A stretch of DNA of 64,000 nucleotides, taken from Archegozetes longisetosus (Eukaryota > Arthropoda > Arachnida > Sarcoptiformes > Trhypochthoniidae). The translations under genes were made by a program, and so were the position numbers. The stretch covers positions 7,719,129-7,783,128 of the forward strand of contig JAEMBT020000007.1 of assembly GCA_018873245.2 (NCBI GenBank), in the 5' to 3' direction. The first letter of the stretch is position 1, and each line of letters begins with the position of its first letter. Positions 39,249-52,733 of this stretch are shown here, one piece after another. The notes under the pieces were generated by a model. It was given only the letters and a program-made list of their open reading frames with translations, made no database searches and was not told the DNA's origin.

Positions 39249-42200
39249 ATGACAACATTGATGCCACTTGATCAATGGTTTCATACTCTTGATCGAAATC
39301 TGTCATATTGTGGCCGTCTGGATATGGTTGCCAGAAGTGAAGGTAAGAACTAAAAGTTATTGTTAGTATTTTAATTAGTATTGAGAGTTTCAACTATAAG
39401 GTAGTGTTAGGTTAGTGTGTTATCAAACCGATAAAGTTTAAAGCAAGTAATTAATAACTCCTCTAATATGAAATATATGAATAATGAAATATTTCACCTT
39501 AAATATTACTCATTCTATATTTAGCAAAAACAAATAAAAGAATAACTATAAGCATGAAACAGGTGTGACTGACTATTCATATCATTGGCATATCTATCAG
39601 TCGTATGATTGAGTTAGTGCTATAAAGTCCAATCTATAATGTTATTACAAGTAGAGATAGGACTGTATAGCAATGAGGTAGTTAGATGTAGTATTTTATA
39701 AAGTAGTTTAGATCCAGGTAGCAGTTGGTCCGTTTCTGATTGCAAGATTAAAGCTGGCGATTTCTAAGAGTTTATTGACACGTGTTCGAGCTTACGATAA
39801 ACTTAATACATGACAAACTTTCCAATTGCTATTCATTAATGTGTTTAATTTTTAATTTTTTCACTCAAATGAACTTTGATTGCATGAAAAGGCGGTCTTG
39901 ACGTATAGTCCTCAGGGGTCAGACCGAAAAAAATCCAGTTCTGGTTAGCTTTTATAGCTTTTTAAACATTAGACAAATGTAAAGCTTTCATTCACGTTGT
40001 GTTTGAGTACCAGCACATAAAACTATGTAATTTAAACAAACTTCAATTGAACGTAGAGCTGACAGGTTTATACTAAAGAGTTTTTACTTCTTTTTATTTT
40101 AAACTTTTAAAACTAATTACAAACCGATGCAACTGATGTTCACTAAAACTCAATATTCGGCTGGTATTGAACACAATGTGAATTGTAAAAAGTTTTATTT
40201 TTGTTTTTAACAAGTAAAACATGTTTACCTGTGTATGAGTTGAACGTCAAGTGAATGATGTGCTCCGTTATGGCTGTTTCTAAAAAGTCTGCCAGTTTTG
40301 GCATTTCGTTATCCCAATCTTGGCAACAGTCGAATCCTATCGAATTACTTATTCAACGTAAGTTTCGATCGTTATATTGTGATCAAGATGAATATTAAAA
40401 ATTTTTGTAAGCCCTATTAGTTAATAAAGTGGAATAAATTCTAGATTTAAAAGTTAGAGTGTTAATCTCTGACGCCCTTAAGTATACCGTAGAAGCTGTT
40501 CTCATAGTGACTTAAGCGACTTTTTAAAAACAAGATTAAAATGGCATAGAAAAGTATGGGTTAATAGTAATGGATTTTTAAAAGCATTTAACTACAGGTT
40601 GAAGGGAATCGCTTTGATTATATCCGATGCATCAATAATGTTCGTTAGATTTAAAGTTTCTAAACGTGCTTTCATGGAAAGATAGGTAAAAATTCTATAA
40701 AATGCTCATTGAGTCTGATAATCAATGTCAGACTGCGGTCAAATTGACGTTCGTCCTTATTAAAGCTGCAGATCTTGTATTATCAATAAATTATTTTAGT
40801 TAGAAGGTTTAGTCAGTTTGCAGAATTACTATCTATCTATAGTTTACCGCATTTGGTAAAGTTTAGCTTTAATTTTTAAAAACTCAATCTAATCGCTGTT
40901 GAGCTGTTTTTAATTCATACGTGACTTTTATATTATGTCTAAGTAATGAAAGAGATTTTTTCAATACAAGTTTCAGTTGTGTTGATAACTATTTGGCAAG
41001 AATCGGATGACAAGTTTAGTAGACATACACACCATACACACTTTTATAGATCATGTATGAGTTAGTGATTACTGAAGTTCAAGGCTGGACAGTAACAAAA
41101 ATAATGCTAATTCAAACTGTTAACATATACACTCAAACGATCACTAACAATTCGGTCTACTATTCGGTTAACTATTTCTATGTCTATGTCTTAATTGATA
41201 GCCTTCAAATTGGTGACAAGTGCAAATTTACGGTATTCTTCAAATTACTCGTTAGATAACACTCATACAAATTCACTTCTAAAGGATTAGATTTGCCGTT
41301 AAGACTAGTTGGAGTACATTGCACCATAAAATCACATCATTCTTGAAGACCTTGAGATTAACGGGTGGCTCATATCGAAAATGTTTTCGAATACTTACCT
41401 AAAAATCAGAATTAGTTGGTCTTTCAGAGCGTGTGATAGCAATAAGTCTGTTAGAGTGTGCATAGCGTCTAATGTTTTCTACCGATAATTATATCAGTGA
41501 TCACAAGTCATCTATTGATTATAAGAAACTACATCTATGTTTGACCTCAATTTGAAAAACTTTTTAATAGTTGTATAGTTAGAGCAATACTGGGCCTGAC
41601 TCCTCAACAGTGATATCGGGGCCTAACTTTGAATCTGTTTTTCAAAATATTTTGCCCTTCAATTCTTTGAAAAAATGTGATTTGACGTCAAGAATCAATT
41701 TAGTTGAAAAAGTAGTCAAGAAGTTGTTGATGAAAATGTTAGTTGTCGAAGACGTATAAGTAAGAAGTAGTTGAACTTATCGGTCATGTAAGAGATGGTA
41801 GATGTGGAATATATGGTGTTGATTTGTTAGCCAAAGTTGATTAGAGTTATCTTCTTTGTTTTGGGGAGGGGTTCCAAATATGATTTCTAGCGTTCACATC
41901 AATAACTTGCCTATCGCTTTTGGATTAAGATTATTTGCAGAGTAATAAAAGTTGTCACTTGTTCCACAGTTGAATCAAAGCAAATTGGGGTCACATTTTA
42001 CCCGCTCTACCGACTCTATTGCTCTCTTCACTCAATTTACAAAAACATTTACTTAAGTTTGAATTAAGTTTTATTACAACTTAAACTCTAGTTGCAGTGC
42101 CTTGTTATTACTCAACTGACTATAACGTTCTAGTAATGACTTTCCGTCCGACAACTTTAAAGTTTAGGTTCGAGCGGAACAATTCTAATGGAAAGCTTAA

Positions 42201-43246
42201 TGAACGTGCCTACAAATATCAACTTTTTATTTGCGGTAATTTTTTGGATAAAGCTTTTATTTTAATAAAAGTTGAACTTTTCAAAAGGTTTCGAAAAGTT
42301 TTGAAAAAATGTTTTCAATAAAAGTTATGCATATAAGATAAATTTCTAGCACTATAAGTGAATAAGCCTTTTAAACCTATAGTATCTAATCTGAAGTCAT
42401 AATCGTGTTTTGATATATATGCCAAATAGTGTTCATTCATTTCTTTTATAGTCTGAACCGACAAATTATTTTCTATTCATAGGTGCCGAACATGAATCAG
42501 CGGCCGCCTGGTTAGCAGCTGCTACTGCAGCCACTTCTAACATTAATAATAAATTGCATGATCAACAGCCACATCTTCTTAAACCTTTTGGTAAAAACGA
42601 TAGAATACGAAGAACTTCTATATTGCGTCAGTCACCGCCTGTCATACCGGAGGCACCGGTATCTCCGACTTCGCCAACGGAGAAGAAAAACGTACGCTTT
42701 GCCGATTCGATGGGATATCAATTAGAGTCGATAAAATATTTTGTAATTTCCCCGCAAGTCCGGCGAAGACACAGTACAAACACGGCTCCGCTCATATTTA
42801 GTCAATACAACAATACAGACAAGAACCAAAAATCTTCTTTAGTGCCAACTAACTTCACAATGCCTTCATTGCAATCGAACTTCCACTCGAAACTGCGGTC
42901 GCAGTCTGTCCTGTTGCACTCGATAACCACAGCCGAGACTACAGTTTATGGTATCATATCAGTGATAAATCATAGTTTCGTGAAAAAAGTTTACGTCAGA
43001 TATACTTACAACGATTGGAAAAGTTTTGTGGAACAAGAAGGCAATTATATGTTAGGATCGCATGAGGGCGAAACTGATAAGTTTTCATTTGCCATTTATT
43101 GCAAGTCAACTGATTTCACTCTTTCATCGCCCAATCAATTCCATCCACGACTCTTTTTCGCAATTCGCTACGAAATTGGCGACGGAAGAGAGTTCTGGGA
43201 TAACAACGATGGCAAAAACTATTGTCTAAATTATTTAGCGTTTTGA
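39249..43246 (+). CDS. PPP1R3-type glycogen-targeting regulatory subunit of protein phosphatase 1 (copy 2)
   Basis: Two exons, 39249-39342 and 42483-43246, encode 285 residues, the length typical of PPP1R3B/C. Exon 1 starts MTTLMPLDQWFHTLDRNL and ends GAA-G before gtaagaac. Exon 2 follows an acceptor (ttctattcatag) and completes that glycine codon, giving SEGAEHESAAAW. No ATG is in frame at the start of exon 2, because an in-frame TAG lies at 42449, so a spliced first exon is required. The RVxF-type docking motif is KKNVRFADSMG (VRFAD about 102-106), followed by YQLESIKYF. The CBM21 domain occupies about 165-285, with VYVRYTYNDWKSF and FWDNNDGKNYCLNYL. The upstream SPPVIPEAPVSPTSPTEKK is Pro/Ser-rich and may be phosphorylated. 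Same strand as copy 1, so a tandem duplication is likely, but the N-termini differ. A candidate aataaa is at 43841. Confidence 0.92.
39343..42482 (+). other. Intron of PPP1R3-type copy 2
   Basis: A 3.1-kb GT-AG intron, AT-rich. It contains a hairpin repeat copy (39613-39678). No exon-like open frame was seen. Confidence 0.7.
39613..39678. repeat. Hairpin repeat family, copy 6
   Basis: Left arm gttagtgctataaagtccaa and right arm gagataggactgtatagcaa are inverted copies with a loop of about 12 bp. It lies 270 bp inside the intron of PPP1R3-type copy 2. Confidence 0.8.
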
Positions 43247-46200
43247 CCGAAGCGATCAATTTAGCAAAAGTGGAGTTGACTGGAGTATAGGTGGGAGAAG
43301 TTGTTCCCTAATAATTGCTGGCAATAGCCATGTACAACACTTTCCACTAAATCACAAGTATTGACAATTGTTTGCCATCTGGTGATTTGGTAATTAGAAA
43401 GTTCCTGAAGACTATTCTGAAGACTATTCTGGCTGAGAATCGGTGAAACGAATAGAAACGTTTGCCATTTAATTATACACTGAAACAACTTATTAACTGA
43501 TAGGTCAATATTGACATAATATGTTTATACTCTCTAACATTTTTAGTTTTAAGTTTATCTTTATTTCTCGTCATTTGGTTGTTTTAATTTTATAGTTTTA
43601 TCATTTCTTTCTAACCCTATTTAATATACTTTTATTTTATGCTAATTTGTGAGAACTGATCAAAGTGAGCATTAATACTAAACGTTTCGTACCATTTATG
43701 AGTTTGACATAAAGTGAATTAGATGTAAAATGTAAATATAGTTGAAGTTGAGGTAAAGCCAAATAGGAAAAAGTAGCACTGCTGTGATCGCTGTTGGCCA
43801 TTAGGCCATATAATTACAAGTATACATATTCTCATCTTATAATAAAAACTTCAAATATAGCTCCTATTGTAAATATACTTTAATGGATTGTATATCATTA
43901 TGTAATACTTGTAAACATCTAATAATTATTACCTAAGATTTACGCATAAATTGTAAGAACTGGATCTAAACCTAGGTTTTTATAATTTGTTTATTAAATT
44001 TATTGTTTATTCATCCTTCAAAATGATCTTTAACTTAGTCTTTTGCATATATTTAACTCGATTTTTGCATATATTTAACAAACTTTTAGAATAAAAATTT
44101 AACTAAAATTGAAAATATCGAGCAAAGTTTGACTACTCTATTAGAACAATATTGCAGATGATTTGTGTTTGAAAGGAACAATTCGTCAAGTATAGCATTT
44201 TCAGGTGATTGCACGTTTCAACTTGATCGCAATCTTCTCAGTTTCAACTTTAACTATCTCATTAATGACAATCTCTTACCAAAGCTTAAATCAAACACCA
44301 AACACAAAAGTATTTGCTCAAAATCCTTAAAATAGACCCATTGGTCAATTAAAGGTAAATACCTAGTATATAAAACATTGTGATTTGTGATCCAATTAAA
44401 GAATAGATGGAATGTAAACAGGTATTTGTTGAGATGAACGCTATAAAATGGTACCAGTGATTGAAATAGCATTTTATAGTACTGGCTCTATCGCTTCAAA
44501 TAGTATTAAAACGAGATTTAGCTTAAACTACTCAAGTGTTGAGTATCTGTTCAATAATCTTGTCTTAATATTTATAAATCTTACAATCAATTAAAATTCA
44601 GCTCATTCGTAAGTTTAGTAATTTTGGTAATTTTCTTAATTCTTATTGGGATTAGTATTTGCAACGTTTTAGAGATAACTACTTATTTGCATCTGAAAAG
44701 TTGAGGTTATATTGGGGAAGGTGATTTGAAAAATACTTCCTACATCCCAGTATTAATCTTCAGATTTAAACTCATCGGAAATAAGTTAAATCAAATTCGT
44801 GAGAGGAGTTTCAAAATCAACTTAAAACTCATTTTTACGAATTATTACCTCTCATAAGTTATTCTATGACTTCGATTATCACAGATAGGGTTGAATAACA
44901 TATATTAAGAAAGGTTAGCGACGTAATCAAAAGCTCATTAATATCATAGTAATTATTATGAGTTTTTAAGTTCACATTTCGTACCTTCTAACTCTTCACT
45001 GCTTGTGGTTTTAGAAAATGTCATTGCTGTCAGCTTCAAAATTGTACTATGTTAAAAAATTGTACTATGTTAAAAACTGTACTATGTTACAAAATTGTAC
45101 TATGTTACAGCTCAATTGCCTGCGGGCTCATGCCAGTCTTGTTATGTGAGTTGAAGCTTACAACTTGTCTATTACTGTGCCAAAAGCTATACTAAATACC
45201 GATGTTCATAAGTTTTTTAACTTCTATCATATCATTTTTTAAGATTATACCTTTTACATCAGTTTTATGCCAATTTCTTTTATATCCCATCTATCATCAG
45301 TTTTACCAAAAATTATCTCATTTAGACATTTACGATTGATTTTCAGAGGATTTTCGTCATTTTTATATATTAATTAGACTCAAGTTTTAAATTTTTACAA
45401 GTTAGAAACAACTTTTATATAAAATATGAACCAATGCTGTCATTGAAAATGAGAAAAAATAGTTTCATTTTTATTTTATTTCAAATTTATTTTGAGAATG
45501 CATTGAAGGTATTTTTCAACAATTTTTTATCTTAAAAGTTGAAAAAATTGTCGGACCATAAATTTGCCAAATAACATGAATGAAAACATAATGTATACAA
45601 CGAAAACCAAGTAATGACTTAATTTGAACGAGTTAAGCAAATAAATAAAGTGAAAATTCAAAATTCAAAAGCAAAACAATAAGATTAATTAACATAACTA
45701 TAAGTAATTAGACAAGAACTGTCTGGTATAATTAGCCTGGTAGTTTTATGACTTAAGAAACTAATTTAAATCGTTTATACTAGCCTATAGCCATACGACC
45801 ATAAAGTGTGATTCAACTAATTTCTAGGAGTTATAAAAGGAATAAAAAAGCAAATCAAAGTTAGAGATAATAGTCTGGGCCAGTTTGTGCGTTAAGGGTA
45901 ATAGTCTGAGTGAAATAGTAAGCTTAAAGGAACTCGAGTTGTGTCTCACACCCAGATTATGCTAAACACCTATTGAATTGTTGAACTGTTCACATTATTA
46001 TTAGATCATTAATTTTAAAGCAAACACTATTTATTATGTCAAATGAATTATTCAATGCAAATATAACATTAGAAGACGCAAATATTGCTCTCAATCATTC
46101 ATTGCCAACGGGTTACCAATTCTTCTATTGAACTATTGCGTGAAATCAAAATTCATTTAATTTAATCGATTCCCAGACGCCCAAACCCTTCAAATTGAAA

Positions 46201-46975
46201 GCATCACTACTTCAATCACACCAAGTCAGAAGTTTTTTATTCTTTTTCAGTTAAATTCTCTAAAATATTGCAAACTATTGAATAAAAAACTAAACTTGTT
46301 TAGATAAAAATGTGATAAAAATGCAAACATATAGTCAGTCGATCCTAAATAATTCCAAAAATGAAATATAGGCTTATTATAGGAGAAGACTAATCGAAAC
46401 GATATGAGATTATAATAACTCTGAAAATTAACATTATTCCAACTCAATTTTCAGTCTTCATAATGTTTCACTTAGTTCACCATAAAAGCAATTTAACAAA
46501 TAAACTTATTTGTTTTTCTCTTTAATAAGCTTTCATTGATGGCATTGAGAGAGATATAGGTCGTAAATAATTGAGATTGTTTTCATCAAAATGTTTTGTT
46601 TTGTTTTGTTTCACCTCTTTTGAGACACTAAGAGCTAAGTGTCTAATAACTGATAAGTCAGTCAATTATTGAGATATAGCAGAAAGAAGAAGTTTTATCA
46701 CTTAATATTACGAAAAACATCTTTGGGTAGACTTTAGACTTGAACTCTGCAAAATTGATGCAACCCTTGATTAGTTATGAAAAACTAATTTTATTTTTTA
46801 TTCGTTCAAGTTGATTAATAGCGAAAAATGATCTAAAACATTATCTAAAATAATGTCTAATAGTGTATTCATTAGGTGAACAATGGTTTATATCTGTATT
46901 ATTAGAAACAAGAGATGATATCAAATAATAACTTTTGAAAATTTCTAAAACGTCATTAAAATATTGATAATCAGA
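43247..46975. other. Intergenic between PPP1R3-type copy 2 and DCAF6 (convergent)
   Basis: AT-rich, no gene supported. It includes the 3' UTRs of both convergent genes and a tandem repeat at 45040-45110. Confidence 0.5.
45040..45110. repeat. 17-18-bp tandem repeat, four units
   Basis: Four copies of aattgtactatgttaaaa with small changes (aaa or ac before the next unit). Confidence 0.8.
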
Positions 46976-49900
46976 TCAGTTGTTGTCGGGGTGTTCGGCA
47001 GCGGCTCTGGCGGCGGCTCCGATTCTTCTCCACCGCGACGATGCTATTGAAAATATCACATAAAAACTTATAATTATTTTTATATTAGTTAAAAGTATTG
47101 TCATAAGTTGAAAAGAATTTCATTTTGTTTAAGGTAAAGAAGAAATAGTTATAAAGATTTTAACCTCGATTTGATCTTAGGTGATTTAATGAGGTTAGCA
47201 TTCGAATCATGAAAGAAGCCGGAACTGTAATGGTGTCCTTTGTTTCCTCCAACATCACTTCATTGCGATTGGTTATCTAATCAAGTAATAAACTTAACTC
47301 ATTAATTATTACTTTAAGGAACTCTTTTACGATTGTGCAAATAATCTTCATGTACGTTTATTCTAATTAATCTAACTTTCAGTTAAACCATTTATCAATA
47401 TCTCTTTAATCGTGTAAATCATGTTAAGTCAATCAATATCTTAAGAGTGGTTTGGACTTATAATCAACGCTGCGTTGGCTTAATTTGATATTCAAGATAA
47501 AAATAATTAATCCAATCAATATAATCGTCAAGAATCTAATCGTGCCTTACATATACTCCAAAGCAAGGCTTAAGATCAACAGAAAGTCAAAACAAACAAC
47601 TGAATGACAGCAATTTCTGTACTGTTTATAAATACCTTTAGACTCATATGATCAAATGATAAACTGATTACATTTCAATTTGCATTACACTTTCACTTTT
47701 CAAGGTTATGTTTCTCATAAGACCTCATCCAAACCTTTAGATAAGCCTTAGTGAAACTCGAATGTAGCCAAAAATATCATATCAAACTTTCTCAAAAATA
47801 CTTATCCCAACAAAGCTCAGCAACAATCGTTTAGGTCTAATACCTTTACAGTACTGTTCTATCTGATTAAGTCTACCTCACGATTGCACTTAATTCCGTA
47901 TTATTACCTCTTTTGCTTTTGCCACATCAAAAAATGGGTCTTCACTAATAGGTGCCCATAATTTGATATCGTAATCAATGCCACTCGACGCCAATACTTC
48001 AAATAGAGTAAGAAATTGATTCATTAATTAATATTTGAATCAACATTTAAACAAACTCAAGAACCCCTACTTGGATCGAATGGATGGGGCTGAAGACAAT
48101 TGACAACATGATGATCGCCTTCCATGATCATAATCAGTTCAGCCGTATATCGAGACCAAACAAATATGTGTCCGCAGTCACTTCCACTCATTATATAATC
48201 ATCGCCCCAAAATGTTGCCTCTTTGATCTGTTCAATAAACCATACATGACTTAACTAATTCCTTCTAAAATTCTTATAACAAACCATAGTTCTAGCGTTT
48301 CGATGACCGGTATATTTCTGTTTAATCGTTGGTATCGAGACGTTAGGCAGTTGTGCCCGTTCTTGTTCGCGCTCTTCTTTCAGGTGCTTTAGCACGTCGT
48401 CAAATGACTGAAGCAAACGATCGCGAGTACCAGTATTTGAGACACTACTCGACTCGTTGTAGTCTTCATCATTGATATCGTCATCGTCTTCACTCATAAG
48501 TCTATAATTAGTCGAGTTTTCATTTTCTAGTTCATTTTCACTATTAGTAACTAAATCTCTATTATCTGAAAAGTCCATTTCTTCGACATTGATTGTGCTA
48601 TTATTGGGCAAATCATCGGACACTATATCTAAATTGATGTCATCGTTCAGATTTGACTCTTCGTCAATAGAAGGTACGAGACGATCAGTACTGGGAACAC
48701 CAGTTTCAACGGTAATCATTCCACTGTTGACTCCTTGCCCACTATATTGTAAATTAACTATAGGTTCTTCATTGTTGGCATCAACCAGACTTTGATGATG
48801 TTCTACTAACTGCTGTTCGAGACACTGCAACCTTTCGGATAATGAGCCACTCGTGGCAACGTTAGTCTCTCGCGTACTTTGTGATGAGTTTGTTGCACCA
48901 GTACTTGCAGAAGACGATGACGGCTGATATGATGAGTTTTGTAAAGTATTGCTATCACTGTCAGAATTATTAAGATTGTCTAAAATTTCTGAATTAGTAT
49001 TAGATTCAAGAGCTGCCGATTGAGATCTTTCGTCAGAATTATTATTTTGTGATTGGCGTTGAGGCGAATTGAAAATACGAGTCAACACTTCAGACATTCT
49101 CTGCATAAGACTGGAGTGTAGTGTTCGCGGACGGTTTAGTACCTCGGTTTGATCACGTTCACTCTCAGGCCTAGCATTAGGGCCCGTGTCAGACCAGTCT
49201 CCACGAACTCTCAGACGCTTCATCAATGGTCGATTTGAAGAAGAAGAAGAAGAGGAGGAGGAAGGCGACAGTTTTTGCTTTCGCATGCCATCAGCTATCA
49301 GCTGCTGGTATTTTCGGTTTCCCCTCTCCTGAATCATTGAAATAAACTTTGAATTATATTTAGAGTTAACTTCTTAAACTTCCAACTATTGCATTATACT
49401 CCTTAATAATAACATAATTGTTTAAAATTTTAAATTCGATATCAAATAGTTGAATGGATTTATATTTTTTGCTTACGTTGACTTCAAATAAGTAAATATA
49501 GTCACTCGAATAGCTGACTAGCATTTCCTGTCCATCAGGACTATAGCACAGAGAAGTGATTCTATGATTTTTGTTTTCGAATTCAGGAACTGTAAACCTG
49601 GCTACCATAGACTGAGCGCTGTTACTCAAATAATTGCCTGTTTAACAGAATCATCTATTATTTCGATAGTTAAGTAGAAAAATATGTGACAAACCGAGCG
49701 CTCGGGTGCCCAGAACTCTGCGGTCATAAATACGAACAGTAGAATCAGCACAACCAACACTCATGTAATAAGGCATCAAATGGTTGACGGCCAAAGCTGT
49801 GACCGCATAACTGCAATTGACTCTAAACATACAAAATAACAAATGGTTTAAATTCTCAAAAAATTAAACTCTTTACTAACAGAATGTCATCTTGGCAATT

Positions 49901-50685
49901 AGTTAACGAACAATTGGATTTGACTCTCAAGTCAAACCAACGAACAGTTCCATCTTCTCCACAGCTCAAGAACGTGTGAGGATCATTAGGGACTGTTGTG
50001 ACCTCATACGCGGTTCCAAAATGACAGTTAAATATATTGACGAGACTGGTCTCAGGTCTTTCCAGGTTTGTAAAGATAGCCATTCCATCACCAGAACAAG
50101 AAACGACCTGAGCAATAGTTCAATCATTAACTTATTGAATGAATAAAGAAACCAAATCTTTAACTAACATGTCTATCACCAGTATTTGGTAAAAATTTTG
50201 CGCTAAAAATATTAGCACGGTGTCCAGTACGTACAGAAGCTAATATCTATTTTAGGAATATATGAATTTATTAATAGATTAATTGAAATCAATGATGAAG
50301 GTAGAGGAATATTTCAATTACTTCATAAGTATAGGCTTGTGTTACACATAAATGTTGATCGTCAGAACCAGAGAGTATATAATGTCCGCTTTGGTTCCAA
50401 CAAATTGAATTTACCTAGTTATCAATTCGTTTGATCAAAAACTAAATTCAATATTCATATAAAAAACTCATGGTAGACATACACATCCGTTGTGAACCGG
50501 TAACTTCTTCTGCAGTCGAAGTCTTTGGATCAACGACTTATTGTCTGGATTAAGTTATAAATCAAAGTCTATTCAAAAATTCATTGATTAAACTCACTTT
50601 TAGCTGCATTATGAATCAGAAACGGATTGATGTCATTAGCACTTTGCGGGTGAAATAATTTGTAATACAATCCATTCTTGTCCAT
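46976..50685 (-). CDS. DCAF6 (NRIP/IQWD1) WD40 substrate receptor, 12 exons
   Basis: DCAF6 is a WD40 receptor for CUL4-DDB1 ubiquitin ligase and a nuclear-receptor cofactor. The model encodes 768 residues. Exons, low to high: 46976-47043, 47165-47276, 47908-47996, 48071-48227, 48285-49328, 49477-49637, 49695-49822, 49881-50107, 50169-50246, 50322-50414, 50483-50544 and 50598-50685; all phases agree. WD repeats are read in order: [107 protein letters not shown] is a DCAF6 hallmark. A 350-residue Ser/Asn/Asp/Glu-rich insert precedes the last blades ([38 protein letters not shown]) and [13 protein letters not shown]. Start: the ATG at 50683-50685 gives the expected short lead. The last exon is GC-rich and encodes an unusual Arg/Ala tail ending AEHPDNN; its donor is the weaker GTTAAA. 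Confidence 0.93.
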
Positions 50686-52733
50686 TTCAGCGCTATTCCT
50701 ATCAAATAAACCAATAGATGCAAAGTATTTATTACTAAAGCTTAGTCTTTACGCAATTCATCTACACTCAAAAACTCAAAATCATTCATAGCAACCAGAA
50801 GTGATGCCTTGTCGTTGGGATGCTTTCCATCAGATCATAATATATGGCATATTGCGAAGCTTATGGGATATTCAATATAGTAATGGAAGCAAAATAGAAA
50901 TCAAATTTGGCAACAAATTGAGGAGGATGAGAGAAGGGTTGAGATAGAAACATCCTATTTCTCGTTGCTATCAACGATTGTTAGGTTTTCAACAGTAATC
51001 TTTCTCTAGAAACTAAATATTTAGCTCTAAATTAACCTGATTGAATGTCAGCAACTTTTAGTTTGAAATTTTCTTTATTTTTGCTCATATTCACTACACG
51101 AACAGCAGAATTAGAAACAATTGTTTTCAATATTGTAAACCTTATCTGAGTGTATAATCAGATGTTAATAAAATCATTCATTTATTGGTTTGCAAACAAT
51201 ACAAAGAACTGAAACGAAAAATTCAAATCAATTAAACAAAATGAAACAGTAAATGAAACTTATTCCGATTGATCTGACAAAATGTTTGACAAGTAACTGG
51301 TCTTTCTTAGTCAAATCCTAAGTTATTAATTGTATCGATCATTTGAATGAGTTTATGTAAATTTATGATAAGTGCCAAAGCCTTTGCTAAAATAGTTGCA
51401 AACTAGTGTCTGATGGCATCTCAGATAAAATTGCATTCATTACTCAATCGATCCAACCAATCAATGTTTGAGTTGATGCAAATTTAAAATAGAAGTTTAA
51501 ATTTGTAACATAGTCATCTAAGAACTAATTAATTGATTTGTAATCAAAGATGGATTGACGTCAAACTTAATCTGTTGTGAAATATGTTTGCAAAACAACT
51601 TATTTAGCTTTATATAAGTGTTTGGATGAGGAAACGGCTGATTTTGGTCTAACTATAATCTATTGTAATTGTGGTTTAACATATCTATAAATTAGTTGTT
51701 TGTCTGAACAAACCATTTCATATTTGTAATATGAGTTCAATATTTTCTTCTTATTATTACTCGCACTAAACCTAAATTGAACTTTTATTTTGATGTATTT
51801 CTCCGTTGATATTGAGCTTGTGCACAACTTCAACTGAGATTCAGTTCTATTACACTGTCGCTATTTTTATTGACATCTATTTATAATTAAATAACATCAA
51901 AATCAATCCATTACTAATACGAGTCTTCAATTTAGGTTTATTTCAAACGCTTTCAATTCAAACAAACTGATTAACAACTGAGTGACAAATACAATTATTT
52001 GATTTAAATATTAAATAACTTAATCGAAATAATAGTAAATATTTATGAAAATAATAAAATATTTATAAACAAAATGTTGGAACAGTTAAATAGTAGGAAA
52101 AGAATGAAATGCAAATAAAGAGTTGGTATTATTAAAATGAAAATCTAATAAATATTAATCTCTTAATACTAACCTAATACTATAATTGCACTAATGAGTT
52201 GTCCAAAGTTTCACATGATTAACAAACGATTATTTAAAACGAAAATCAACTCTATTAAGAAACATTTTCATACATTCAAATAAATGTCTTTAAGTATTTT
52301 CTCTCAATCTTTATGGTTTTGGTTCACAACTACATTACGTCTGTTTCTAACTTCATCATTACTGTCTCATTGAAATGTCACAAATATAGCATAAAAATTA
52401 TTTTTTAGCTCAAAAAACTTTAAATAGTCTTCAATTTGGGAAATGTTTCAATTCTTCTAAAAACATGAAATTTGTTTATTTTGTCACAGCTTCCGATAAA
52501 CATTTAGACGTTATTCACTTTGAAATCATTCGAAACAATCATTACTCAAATGAACCTCAGCTCAAAGCTATTAATACTTGTCATCAAGTTATACGAAACG
52601 ACTCTTTTATTTGCATTATTTTGTGAGAATAAAAATTTATTTATGAATTAAATTACAATATAAATGATTATAATCGATCAAATGGTTTTATCATTTCTAG
52701 TTTATTTGAAAATTTATTCAAGTTTAAACTTTA
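50686..52733. other. DCAF6 5' flank and CACTN 3' flank
   Basis: Two kilobases of AT-rich DNA without a supported gene. It should contain the DCAF6 promoter and CACTN 3' UTR. A tttatt (minus-strand AATAAA) at 52701-52706 is a possible CACTN poly(A) signal. Confidence 0.5.

Noticed and set aside
43261-43488. 75-codon frame antisense to the 3' UTR of PPP1R3-type copy 2
   Set aside because: No motif, no splice context, position explained by the 3' UTR.
50742-50789. Small ATG frame (MNDFEFLSVDELRKD) upstream of DCAF6 as an alternative first exon
   Set aside because: Its possible donors do not match the phase of the next exon, and the ATG at 50685 already gives an N-terminus of the expected length.
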